DNA of 64,000 nt, from NCBI RefSeq assembly GCF_030867095.1, contig NC_081824.1:149219433-149283432 (forward strand). The letters run 5' to 3'. The first letter of the stretch is position 1. Every line of letters begins with the position of its first letter. The position numbers were made by a program, and so were the translations under genes. Below are positions 11,453 to 23,135 of the stretch, in pieces. The notes below the pieces were generated by a model. It saw only the letters and a program-made list of their open reading frames with translations. It made no database searches and was not told the origin of the DNA. Source of the stretch: Alligator mississippiensis (Eukaryota > Chordata > Crocodylia > Alligatoridae).

Positions 11453-11818
11453 TCAGCAGTTGGTGTGTGCTCTTCCTAGATGCTTTTAGCACCCTGGCTT
11501 CTTGTAATCTATGAGATTATTTTGTGAATTATGTTTATATATTTAACAGTTAGCCCCTGGTGGTCTGGCTGTCAGTGCAGAGCTACCATATCCGTTTTAA
11601 TACCAGGAAGCCCAGAGAAGTACCTTCCCCTAGGCGCTCTGGTATCACTGAGCCCAGACAGCTGTGTGGAATGGAGCTGCTGAGGCTTTATTCCCTGCTG
11701 CAGCATCAGTTTGAGCCAGGCCATACAGCCAAGAGAAGCACATTTGCACAAGCTTCATGGTTTCTCTGCAATTAAGCTACTCAGAGAGGCTGCTCTCAGC
11801 ATGGAAGAGGTAGTAGGG

Positions 11819-11990
11819 CAGGGGCGGGCAATTATTTCGGGTAGAGGGCTGCTTACTGCATTTTGGCAAGCCGTCGAGGGCCACTTTACAGGCAGCCAGG
11901 AGCAGATATATATTAATTTTCTAAATTTTTAGGGGCCCTGCAGGCTGGAGGGCCACATCCAGCCCATGGGCTGCATTTTGCCCACCTCTG
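11819..11990. mobile_element. hAT-like MITE with target duplication
   Basis: It starts CAGGGGCGGGCAATTA and ends TTTTGCCCACCTCTG. The flanks TAGTAGGG (11811-11818) and TAGTAGGA (11991-11998) agree at seven of eight bases. It is 172 bp with no coding capacity. Confidence 0.8.
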
Positions 11991-12042
11991 TAGTAGGAAG
12001 ACAACTAGAGTTTTGGAGGAGGGAAAGGGCTGGAGTGGCTGG

Positions 12043-12760
12043 TGTCACAACCAAATTAGATAGTGCCCATGTCACAAACAAGTAATAACCATTTAAAACA
12101 GTTTTTTCTGCACTAGGTTAACTAAGAGTTAACAATAATGATAGTAACCGCTTTTTTCTGCGCACGTCAAAAAGAAATTTATTGCTGCGCCACTAACAGA
12201 GATAAAAACTTTTGCCTTCTTTGCTTTATATAAATCATTATAATTGGTCAAAGAAAACAGGGAGTAACCCTATGATAACACCCTAGCGAAGACCGCTAGA
12301 TAATTGCCGATTCTAATTAGATTTATGACATGGCGAAAAACAATTGGCTATCATACAAACAAAACCCTCTTATGTTTTTCGCAAAGTCGAAGACAACTCT
12401 GCCCACACCTTGGAGTAAATCTGACAATTTGATCAGTTGTCAGTGTCTTCCCGCTGCGACCTCCCTGGCGTACCCTTGCCCCGCATGCCCGATAAGCCGA
12501 CCGCCGGCCCGTATATATATATCTGCAGAATAACTGAACGACGATCTCTAAGCTGTAACTAACTAAGTATCTCTGACCTCCGTCTTACACCACCTTGACG
12601 TGAGTAAACCATCTTGCTTTGCAACCGATAAGCGTCTGCCTAATTAATTCCACTCCACGCATCACAAGTACCCGCCTAACGGCCTTCTAAGGCCCCGGAC
12701 CCTTATCTGCCCGGGTGGGAGTCAGGGAGAGCTGCTGGCCGGCTGCCCTGGGTCCCGACA
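12043..12760 (+). mobile_element. Solo LTR of an endogenous retrovirus, 718 bp
   Basis: TGTCACAACC...GGGTCCCGACA is bounded by the identical 5-bp repeat GCTGG (12038-12042 and 12761-12765). A TATATATATA box lies near 12512 and a possible AGTAAA poly(A) signal near 12603, which gives a + orientation. The last about 125 bp match the LTR pieces at 55208-55331 and 56178-56305, so it belongs to the same family as that deleted provirus. No internal sequence remains, as expected after LTR-LTR recombination. A frame of 67 codons in it is not conserved. Confidence 0.85.
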
Positions 12761-12765
12761 GCTGG

Positions 12766-13485
12766 GAGCTATACATCCTGGGAAGCAGGCAGAATGAAAG
12801 TAAAGCATTTTACCTCCCCTGACCATTCAAACAATAGTCTAGAATGGCAGGGGGAAAATATTTTAAGGATATACCTCATTCTAAGTGGCTTATCTTTAAA
12901 ATATTGAGGGTACTTATGATAGGTTAACACCCTTTAACAGGTGAATGCCCCTGTTTTTTTTTGTGTCTTTACCAGTTTTAAAGGTAGTCTGTAACATGGC
13001 CCTAAGTTATGCCTGCTCCAGTTTGAGACCACTGCTACTCGTCTCATCTCCTGCAGTCAGAGGCACAGACAATGCCCATAGTCTTTATAACCATCATTCA
13101 GGTATTTGAAGACTTATCAACTAAATCCATCCTAGCTCTGTCCTTGCTTTGTTTACATTCACACCAGTAGTGGAATATGAATAGCAGAAGAGAACTTCTA
13201 CTCTAGACATGCTGAGGCAGGCGGGCGGGGGGGGGCGCGGCAGAAGAAGAGGGGAAGAGGAGGAGACTGGGAACAAAAACCCACGCAGGAATAGTAGATT
13301 TAATTCTGGATTCTGTAGAGCACAGTTTAGTGTTTCTGTAGCCAAACACTGAGTACACAAGGCCTTTAGCAGGAATTAAATCACTGCGAAGGGTCTAACA
13401 ATTATTAAACCATCACCAAACTTTAAGAAAGGGGTAAGACTGTTATACCAGAAATAAGAGGTGCTGTAAACACTCATGATATCCA
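12766..13485. other. Intergenic sequence between the LTR and the RAB4A 3' side
   Basis: It is AT-rich, with a short run of G and GC near 13218-13240. I recognise no gene or repeat. Confidence 0.35.
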
Positions 13486-13493
13486 GAGAGTTC

Positions 13494-13499
13494 TTTATT
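13494..13499 (-). terminator. RAB4A: Candidate distal poly(A) signal for RAB4A
   Basis: AATAAA on the - strand (TTTATT on +) is followed by AGAACTCTCTGG, at the far edge of the repeat-poor stretch below the RAB4A stop codon. Other - strand AATAAA signals lie nearer the stop, for example near 16970 and 19143, so alternative ends are likely. Confidence 0.35.
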
Positions 13500-16400
13500 C
13501 AAGATTAGATACAAGTGTCAGATGTACTGGCACAGTCCAGCAACAGACTCATTAAAAGTTAAGACAAAGGCTTTTGTAAAATATTTAAATCTTTAAAACA
13601 ACTCGAACAATTAAAAACCTCCGTAAAGAACAACCAAGTCTAGACTTCAGTTGCCTGGCATAGTTTCTATAAAGCTTTGCTAGGCCATCTTGCTTTGGTA
13701 AGTCAATTAGAGTAAGGACTTCATCATAGTGGAATGCACACACATACAAAGGGAGGGGATTATTTTACCATTTAAACTTGCCAAGATTTTATTTATTGCA
13801 TAAACCATTAAATTAAGAGTAAAAAATTAAATTTCTAGCCTTACAGGCATAAAATTGAAGAGTCTAGATCACATACCATTTCACAATGATAAACTATCAT
13901 GAAGAGTTTTTTTCCCAGTGGTGGTTGTATTCAGCATAAAACAATGTTAGTTTAACCTATTATCAACATGGTATTAAAGCGAAATATGAAGCACAGTAAT
14001 TTGACAGATAAATCATGCACTTTAACTGTGTTAATGTGCGCTCAGACTGCATGGATCCGCTTTATTTTTAGAAACACTTAGATGTTGATATCAAGTATAT
14101 ATAATGAACTCATTGTAACAAAGCTACTTTTTAACACACATAAGGGATATATGAGATTAAGACACTTGGTACAAAGAACTGTGCTTAGCTTATTTTTCAT
14201 TCCAGAAAAATGACCAAAAATTGTCAAGCAGAATGGGTATAACCGACGGCTACTCTTGTATGCAAAGGACTGGAGGGAAGATTAGGAGGCATCGTTTCTA
14301 CCATTCCAGATTTAAAGCTGGCTCACTTGTTACTTAAGATCATTTTGAAAACAAAACTCACATTTGCAAATGCAGAGAATGATTACATTATAAGAGAGTA
14401 GGAAAGTAAAGATTAGTGAAGGAAAGAGAAGGGGAAGAAGTGAAACTAGAGACCAAAGGTGACAGAAGCATGAAGGTGAAACAGAAGCTCATTAGGTAAG
14501 CAACATTTTCTCCCTCCCATCAACTGTGAGCAGACTGAGAATGAGAATAACTAGTTAATCAAAATGCCCTATAACCACCATAATATTTAAGAATGGTGAT
14601 GTTGGCAAGAGAGGTCTTGGCTTGTGCTACATGTCAGAGCTAAGGAATAGGCAAACTTACCCTTCCTCACCATGTACAAAAAGTGACTTGTGATGCTAAG
14701 GCAAAACCCTGACACTTGCCAAAATGTTTCCCCACATCCACTTTTGCCTAGAGGCTGCAGAACACACAGGGAAAGGAAGTTCTCCCGTCTTCAAGAAAGT
14801 GGCAGGAAGCTCTTATAGGGAAATGCTCATAGTAAGACTTTGCTCCCAAAGGAGTAGATTTAAAAAAAAAAAAAAATAAAAATTCAAAGCTACAGCCAGG
14901 GTCTTTCAAGTCTGGGATTGTATCAATGCCTCCTAGTTTTGGGAGTCTGAAGTACCAGTTACTTTCTCTATTCTGGGAGAGGAAATGGAGTAACAGGGGA
15001 GATGGCCACTTCCAGATGCTAAATAAGGAAGACAATCCAGGAGATGGGATCAAAGCAGTTATTTATTTAATAAGTTCCTCTGGAGTTACTTGAGGCTCTG
15101 GTAAATGTAGCACTTAGCTTAATCATGTCAAACTATACCTGGAAAGGAACATTGCTTGGGAGCGGGTCTGGTCAAGTGTGTAACAAACATGCATGCTACA
15201 TTGTATACAGCATATTCAGCAGGCGTTCCAGTCCAATAATGCATGCTGACCATTATATGGAGAGAGGGGACATGATCAAAAGCCTTGGCCTGCAAGCTAG
15301 GTTTTCCAGCAAAAATCTTTGACAAGGGCTTACACTGAATTCTTTTGATTTGATGCTGCTAATTTGGAGAGACCCACAGCCTACTTTTGGGGGAGGAGGG
15401 GGAATTGACAAATCTCTTGCCCCAGAAAGACTGTATTTAAGCCAAGCATTACACCAACATTAAAAGATCTCCCCACTCTAGGTTTGTTTTTGAGCTAGCA
15501 TCAGCCCCTGGAAGTATAGCACCAATTCTGCTTTAGCCCTGAAACACATATATGCTACCCCAAAATGTTGCTTAATGAGAGACAGGTCATATAGACCATA
15601 GAATAAAGCAGTCTTTGCCCTTGACATTCCAATATAGGTGTCTTGTCTGAGTGGAACTATTTTTTGTGCGTGTTCCGATTTCTCAAGTGACATCATTTCC
15701 AGCTAGGACCGAGGTCAATGCAGTCACTCTGGATTTTTAGTAATATAATTAGGATCTCTCTGTGCCCTTTTTCACCATTAAGTATCACCTTTAAGCATAC
15801 CCGGAAATACCCACTCTGTTCTACAGGTCCTTAACTTGCAATACAAAGCTGCAGTTTCCCTCGCTTCCTAACACGCACACCCCTAGCCAGACAGTAAGGT
15901 AGACACAGTCAGGGATTTGTGCCATTTCCAACTCTTCAGCTTTTTCCTACCTCTTCATTACAGCTTCAAATGCCAAGAGGACAGAATTTCCAGTGGCAAC
16001 TGTTACCACAAATCCTTTTCCCACCATAAAAGGGGTGAGAGGGATATTCCAAAGAATGCTTAGCACCTTCATGCTAAAGCTAATCCATCAGGTTGAATGC
16101 TCTGGTGGTATTAGGGGGTGGGGGAATAAGACAAAAAAAACCCTACCCCCACATGCAGCCGCTCTCTTCTCATATAAATTAATCCCCAACCATCATGAAG
16201 TAGCTTCAGAGAGGCCTGGAGACAGGAAGGATGGCACTCCATACCATGCTGGTAGGGGAAATATGTAGAAGATGGATCACAAGAGGCTAGGTGGAGTGAT
16301 ACTTTTTACATTTATGCTAGGCAAATACTATAAAAGCATTTTAAAATGTACCCTAATAAATTTGAAAGTTTCACACATTCAGGGTCATTGATTTTACTTC

Positions 16401-19313
16401 TTATGCACTGTATGGTTGAAACACTTTGCTTCCAATTGAACTCTGCAGATACAGATTCAGCAGCCTTCTTTTTACAGTAGATTGCTTAGTTAATCCAATA
16501 ATATAGCTAATGGAGGGAGGTGGTGAACAGGGTACCAGCCCTGGGTGCCGACTTCAGAGGGGAGCACAAAAAGTGACCACTAATGCTGGCTGTGGCAACC
16601 CAGCTACTGCCACATGTGCTGCTGCCGTCCAGGGAGAACTGCCCAGCCATGCCTCCCGAGTTAATGATTATACATAGTATAAGAGAGAGAAGTGTAACCT
16701 AGGGCGATTAGCACAAAAAAGAACTCCTACAGCGATGGTCCTCCAAGTCATCCCACTGCACTAGAATCGCAACACAGACAGAAAACATTCGGGGATGCAA
16801 AACACACAGACAAACAATCTCCATGACCCCCTTTCTACATAGCAAACCAGCACAGAGAAAAAGAAAAAAACCTCTCAAGATCTAAATGTCAAACAGCTGT
16901 CATTTCAGGGACTTAGCTGCAACACTTGTTAACCTACAAAGTTTGACAGAACACTTTTTGACATACATTTATTTAAGAATTGCCAGAAAACAGGGCAGAT
17001 GCACTTCATTAAAAATGTCCTTTCCAAACATGACGGATTTGTAAACTTAAGTCCTTAACTGTACTGCAGAATGGATCATGTAAACACTTTATAGAAGTGG
17101 CAGAGTGAAGGGAGTGGGGGAGGAAGGGGGGAAGGTGGGGAAAAAAAAAAAAAAATCACTGACAGTCAATGCCAGTGGCTTTGTATTTCAGGTCATAAAT
17201 ACAACTGATTGTGCCATAAACACAAACATGATAAAGCCTACCTCACAGTTAAATTTTAGTTATGATAAAAAAAATAAAATATTAAATTGCTTTTAGTGCA
17301 ACATTCTATCATACGTAAGTGTATCATGCTTTGGAACTTTACTGTTACATTATATACAGGATACAGTAATACTCTGAAGTGAAGTTGAGGGGACAAAAGA
17401 ATGTAACAGAAAATGTTTACAGGTATGAGTTTAGTATTGTCCACTGAATATTTAGGTTTGTTTTGCAGTCTGCTGTGTCATGTGCACACTTCTGCATATT
17501 ACCCTACAGTACTCTTTTTCCAGCAGTGGCCTGTTCTGGTTATATACAGTGGGGAAGATGTTTTAAAAAACTGCATAGCCTTCAAGCTTTGTCAGTCTGT
17601 TTCTCCAAACACCATTTGCACGGACAGCTGTAAAACAGAAAAGCTTTAATCACTGATGGGCACATTTTAGGGAGTTTATCCTTAAGGAACAGATACAACA
17701 ATTGGATCCATGCACATGCAAGATTGTCTGGTGCCACAATTAAGTGAAAATGACTCCAAAGGGATGCCCTCTCCCTTCTTTACCCTGACTTCTGTCCTGC
17801 TCAATCCAGAGTATGAAGCAGGTATTAAGTAAAACACAAAATCCATCTCCCTTAGGCTACTCCTTGCCAGTCTCCTTCAGTTCTGCAGTGATAGACTGCC
17901 AAACTCTTTTAGGTACAAAGGTTTATTTTGCAATCGGTAAACAGAAGGCTTTATTATAGCCTAGCTTCACATTAACTCTTAAAATCATTCTCATTCCTTG
18001 CAAAAAAAAAAAAAGTCATTCCCAGTAGCCAATTACAATTAAACAGCATTGTCACCAACAGGGAGGCACAGCAGGATGCTCAAGGTAGGTGGTAACAGAT
18101 GCAGAACAACAGAAGAAAATCTTCTACCCAGGGTTAGTCTTTAGGGCAAGTCACCCACCCACATCAACTCGACTGAAAGGGGCCAGATGAAAAGTCCCTC
18201 ATGAAATCCCTTGGTACCTGGAGACTGCTGAGAAAAAAAAAAAAAAGGAAGTGTTCCTGGTGAAGACTGTTAGCTGAAACAATATTCTAACCCCTAGAAC
18301 AGAACTTTCTAACCTATCTTTCCCTGTGTGGTACTGGAGAGGACACAGATGGTGTACTGGCAGTTTTCCCTCTCCAGTTCTGAAGTAGCACTACTTGTCT
18401 AGTTCTGAGTACAGCCAGCTGTACACAGCCCATTATTCTCCTCTTTTCGTAGCAGCTAAAAGCAACAACAAACTGGTGGAAAAAGAGTCCAGCATTACTG
18501 CAAGAAGCAATCAGCTGCAGACCTCTACTGGAATCTGTCCCTCTGATCCTCGCCCGCACAACTACTAACGGGAGAGTTAGAAGGAAACACTCCCGCCCTC
18601 CCTTCCAGCCTTTTGGATATCTCTGGAAAACAGGTCTCTCCTCCAGAGGCTATGAACAGTCTTGGGGCTGATTCTTCCCTTTTGCCCTCTTCCTTCCCTT
18701 GTGCTCATATCGTGAAGCAATGCAAGACACCAAGCGCTGGTCTTCCTTGTAGGGAGAGCAGAACAAAGATTGGAACCAAATACTGTACTTTAATTATTTT
18801 GAGAGCAGGATGAGTCTTTACCACTCATTCTTTAAAGCATGATTATGAAAGGCCTTTAATAAGATATGGGGCTGCACTATATATTTTATATTTACATTTC
18901 TGGTAGTATTTTGTGATCACATTGTAAAAACAGCCTGCCCTTGTCCAGTCATCAGCATCTTTTAAAAGGTACAAGATTGGCAGCAGAACTTGCCAAAGGA
19001 TAAGCTTTTTGGATTTTCTGAGAAATACTATGGAATAAAAAGCAAATTATTTCAGATTTCAATAAGGACCTGAAGCATGAAAATTGCTTCTACTTAGGAG
19101 AAGAAAACAAAACACAACCCAACACTGGAAGCAAGCCCTTATTTATTATTTTGCTTGATGCTACCCTGTTCTACAATTTCACTCTGGTAAAAGTTCAATA
19201 CCACAAAATTGGAAGGCTCTGTATTAAGGCATCAAATGAGGTATGGTAATCCACCAAAGAGGCTTACCTCTTGCATCTAAAATGAGCGTTCAGGACTTTT
19301 TTGTTCAGTTTTC
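13500..19313 (-). other. RAB4A: RAB4A 3' UTR/downstream region, poor in recognisable repeats
   Basis: About 5.8 kb follow the stop codon in which I see no bounded transposon, although nearly every other stretch of this size here carries several. It is AT-rich with scattered T-rich and A-rich runs on the RAB4A strand. Part of it must be the 3' UTR; how much is unknown. A GC-richer patch at about 16540-16650 may be an unrecognised insertion. Confidence 0.4.
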
Positions 19314-19429
19314 TTAACATCCACATTCTTGAGCACTTTGGGTTTGTGCTCTACGTGGTGATCTCAGCTGTCTCAAGGCAGCATCGCCATATTGAATACC
19401 TGAGCCCATCCTTTCTGGATCCAGTTCAC
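19314..19429 (-). CDS. RAB4A: RAB4A exon 7 (C-terminus and stop)
   Basis: The acceptor is CATCAG at 19430 and above; the frame starts by completing Gly181 and ends TGT TAA (19314-19316). It encodes [20 protein letters not shown], then LRSPRR, then the QECGC end. This is the hypervariable membrane-targeting tail; both cysteines needed for prenylation are present. Confidence 0.95.
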
Positions 19430-20432
19430 CTGATGAGAATTTTTTTTAATGGAGTTGATCATGTGTGGATGCATAAATATATTCCAAGCAAACTGGTAAC
19501 ATCAGATAAAACTGTTCATTTGTATTTGTATTTTCCTACCTTATTGTATCCCATCTCTACAAGAAATTATTACATTTCGTTTACTTTTGATAAACTTGTA
19601 AACATCTCAATCTTCTGTAGCAGGCTCTAATTATACAACCCAGAACACAGTGTATCTCCTAAACAAGGCACGTGGTTGCAACAAGCGTTCTTTTTGTATT
19701 TCATCTACTTTTTATGAAAAAAGAAATTATTTCTGGTTTGAATTTCATTCTCCAATTTTAGAGACTAATTTTCAAACAAAGGAAATCAAGATGCCAGAAA
19801 CAAAGGCAAATAACTTAGAAAAGTCATAAACTATTTCTTTAAATAACTTTTAAATACAAATATTTCCTTGGCATTAAACACTTTAAACTGTGTCCATACA
19901 TAACTGAGTTTTCATGTCTGAAAAAATTCCAAGTCAGGAAACACGCTGAAAGTTAGAAACAGACTAGAAACTGGAACCACTCTGCTGACAAAGTCAGAGT
20001 ACCAAGAAGCCTCTTGTTGACCTAGACCTCCCCACTTGTATTGTGAAGCATGCAGCGTGTTTTGGCAGTTCCAGAATAATTAAAAATGAATTGACTTCAA
20101 CCAGAAGTCACATGGGCACTTACTAGAAGTGCTCTCAAAAGCCTCATACTCTTTTTATATGATCTAGCCAATACCTTTGACACTATTCTGCACCCCTACA
20201 CAAAGAATAGGTGCAAAAGTGGCCTGAAGAATCATATAGGCTCTGATAAACAAATGGATTAGCCTGTTACAATGTTTAACTATGTGTTTTCTTTCAGTCA
20301 ATTACAAAATTTCATAGAGTTATTTGATTTACTGGTACATTCACACTGAACACTTACTGCTAGACAGTTTAGTGAAACCGTAGGACCAAAGCTGAAAACA
20401 TATGCTTAATCAGTATCTTAATTTCAATTTAC
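19430..20432 (-). other. RAB4A: RAB4A intron 6
   Basis: About 1.0 kb of AT-rich intron with a GTAAAT donor and a CAG acceptor. No repeat was recognised. Confidence 0.7.
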
Positions 20433-20528
20433 CTGATTCAATTTTATTGAGTATTTTTCTTGCACATTGTACAAAGGCCTCTTCAACATTCTCCCCTGTT
20501 AGTGCACTTGTTTCCAGAAACATCAGCT
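20433..20528 (-). CDS. RAB4A: RAB4A exon 6
   Basis: This 96-nt exon lies between the acceptor AATATAG and the donor GTAAAT. It encodes [19 protein letters not shown] and on to KIES, including the G5 guanine-contact motif ETSA and helix alpha-5. Confidence 0.96.
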
Positions 20529-20660
20529 CTATATTTGGATGTCAGAAAAATAAAATCTCAAGTTAAACTTTGAAAGTCTGCTGCAGTAGTTGGAATAAGA
20601 AAATTATGTGTCAACAACTGTAGTCTCCCACATTTGCTGCTGAAAGCAGAAGCTCTAGAT

Positions 20661-20936
20661 CAGCGGGGGACCAATCTTTTTGTCAGGCGTGCCACAAATT
20701 AGCCTCGCAATCTCCCCAAATGCCACTCCAGTCCCTTTCCCCTGGCCAACCTGCTGCTTCCTGCCTGTTCTTTTTTCCTTGCTATCCTCTGCTCCCTGCC
20801 TGATCTGTTGCTCCGATTTCTTCTCCCTGACTTATCTGCCACTGTGCTGCCTGTCCTCTCTCTAATCTGCTGAAAGCCCCCCACACACAGGCTGCCCCTG
20901 CCACTTGTGGCACGTGCCCCTGGTTGCCACCCCCTG
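20661..20936. mobile_element. hAT-like MITE, first of a tandem pair
   Basis: It starts CAGCGGGGGACCAATC and ends GGTTGCCACCCCCTG. It is flanked by identical 8-bp copies of CTCTAGAT at 20653-20660 and 20937-20944. It lies in RAB4A intron 5. Confidence 0.85.
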
Positions 20937-20944
20937 CTCTAGAT

Positions 20945-21175
20945 CAGTGGGAGCCAACCTTTGGGAAGGTATGCCACAAGTTAGCTCTGCATCTTCCCCC
21001 ACTCTGATCCTTTTCCTCTACCCAATGAGCTGCTCTGTTTTCTGCTCCCTGCCTGCGCTCCTTGCCCAATTTGCTGCTTTGCTTCTCATCTTACCTGCTA
21101 TTATGCTGCCTGTCCCCTCCCCATTCTCCCACATGCCACATAAAGGCTGCTTGTGCCGCAGGTTTTACAGCCCTG
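20945..21175. mobile_element. hAT-like MITE, second of a tandem pair
   Basis: It starts CAGTGGGAGCCAACC immediately after the shared CTCTAGAT and ends TTTTACAGCCCTG. It is followed by CTCCAAAT (21176-21183), a diverged third copy of the same 8-mer. It resembles the first element throughout, including GTGCCACAA-type sub-termini and CT-rich centres. Confidence 0.8.
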
Positions 21176-21183
21176 CTCCAAAT

Positions 21184-22810
21184 GAAATTAAATATGAAAA
21201 TGTTTTCAGTAAAACTGTTTTGGTTTGACATGTAAATGTTGCCCTTAGAGTGCTGGAAATCCAAATGCAACAGTGCTATATTAATGGACAGGAATCGGAC
21301 TATGATGTCAACTGAAAAAGCGCATCTAGGTTTAATATCCAAACAGAATTAAATGAAAATAACCAGAATACATGATAAAAATAGTTTTAAAAATGTATTC
21401 ATCAGGATTTTACTAATATAGGGTCTCACAGGTATATGCTTTAAGTGATTATGTTTTATCTTGGCTCTCTCTCTCTACTTCCCCATTCTGTTATTCAGCA
21501 TAAATGCCTTCTAGTAAACAGTTTTAAAAAAAACAAACCACTCATAATTTTTACTGCTACTCTACTTGGAACTGTGATAACAGCCCCAAAGCATGGAACA
21601 GGAACAAAACATGGCTGAAGTACTTTTTTGAGCATTATCTTCTAAAGGAAGAAATTATGATCTACTGGAAAAAGTTACCTGCTAATTTAAGCCATATTGG
21701 ACACCCCAAACTATTTTTTTTTTTTAATTGACTGCCCATTTGATTCTACATCTGTCACTTGATCTAGAAACCAAGCCTGACAGCAACACAGTTATCTCTA
21801 AGCTAACTTCACCTTTATCTGGTCCTCTAACATAATATATTCGTTTTAGGTAAAGTCCTCCCACTTTCCCCATACCATTCATTTTTGAAACTGAAGTTTT
21901 ATATTCAAAATTCTCCTGAAAGTCAGCCACCAGCTCCAAGAGGTATTACATATTACCACCAATTGTGTGTCCTACTTTATGGGGTAAGTTACCCAATAGT
22001 CTTCCTCTTACTGGTCAGGAAAATAAAAAGGGTTTATTTCCTAGACTCATGTCCTCACATGTGTGACATTGCCTGATATGTTTAATTTGAACCATATTCA
22101 AATCATACATGGAGAGTTGGGGGGGGGGGGGGGGAGGAGTTATAAAAAACAACAACTTCCCCTAAGTCTCAAATAAGAATATGCTGGAAAAAGCTTCAAC
22201 TTGAAAGCCAGATAATAGTAGTATTCATGCAGAAAGGGATCCCTTCATGTCTGCATCTTGCCGCTTACCACATGGACAAGGACTGTCTGTCTCTGTGATA
22301 ACAAACTAGAAGGATCCTTCATTCTCTGCCTAGCCCAATAGATGCAAATGATAAGAGGTAATACAGTCAGTGGATTATCCTCTTCAGTTAGAAACTCCAT
22401 TAGAAAGTCCCTGGGAGTAGATGTGGTCAGGGCTGGTCCATCTTAAAGAAAAGCTGCGTGATAACTGAAGGAGATAGCATTTCTAGAACTGATTTATAAC
22501 CAGTTGCTTCCAACTGATTGGCATAGTTATGCATGGGGAGAAAGGATGGAAACATTTTGCTCAACATGGCAAACAGCTAGGACTGGAAGAATCCTTGGTG
22601 AGGTGGCTTCCTGGAGCTTTCCTTCTTTTTTACCCTAGTTTCAGGTAGATCTGTCTGTTGAAGTGGTAGGAAAAGGGATCACATTGATAATATTAGTTAG
22701 GTACATATGGACGAGCAGTATTTTGATGCACAAAAGGTGTATCATTAGAGGAATAGGAAAAAAAACATTACTTCAATACTAGATTTTTTAAAAAGGCACA
22801 AAACACCTAC
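21184..22810 (-). other. RAB4A: Rest of RAB4A intron 5
   Basis: AT-rich intron with a run of 16 G at 22119-22134 on the + strand. No further element or gene was recognised. Confidence 0.5.
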
Positions 22811-22965
22811 CATTTTCTTGTGCAAATCTGGATGCTTCTAAGAAAGTAACTTCACGATCTGCATCAAGATCCTTCTTGTTTCCACACAGTATTATCACAA
22901 TATTTTGACTTGCTAACATTCTTGCATCCGTCAGCCAATTAGTAAGTGCATTGTAAGTTTCCCGG
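22811..22965 (-). CDS. RAB4A: RAB4A exon 5
   Basis: This 155-nt exon lies between the acceptor TTACACAG and the donor GTAGGT. It completes Ser97 and encodes [20 protein letters not shown] and on to FAQEN, including the G4 guanine-specificity motif NKKD. The flanks read as an open frame by chance; only this interval is coding. Confidence 0.97.
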
Positions 22966-23007
22966 CTGTGTAATAACAACAACTCTGTTATATTATGGAT
23001 ATTTTTA

Positions 23008-23135
23008 GTGTTGCCTAGTGGAGAGAGCACTGGACTGGAATTCAGGAGCCTGGAATTCTATTCTTGGCTCTGCCACTGGTCTGCTGGCACAACCCTAGGC
23101 AAGTAATTTTTCCTTTGACTCAATTACATGCATCA
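23008..23135 (+). mobile_element. MIR-like SINE
   Basis: It shows the MIR order: TTGCCTAGTGGAGAGAGCAC (tRNA-like A box region), GGACTGGAATTCAGGAGCC, TTCTTGGCTCTGCCACTGG, then CCTAGGCAAGTAATTTTTCC. It lies on the strand opposite to RAB4A, only 42 bp outside exon 5 on its acceptor side. Confidence 0.75.

Noticed and set aside
19301..19630. 109-codon + strand frame
   Set aside because: It is antisense to RAB4A exon 7 and its intron; the - strand frame matches Rab4a exactly.
22788..23030. Single 80-codon - strand gene
   Set aside because: Only 22811-22965 is coding; it is RAB4A exon 5 and the ends are intron read-through.
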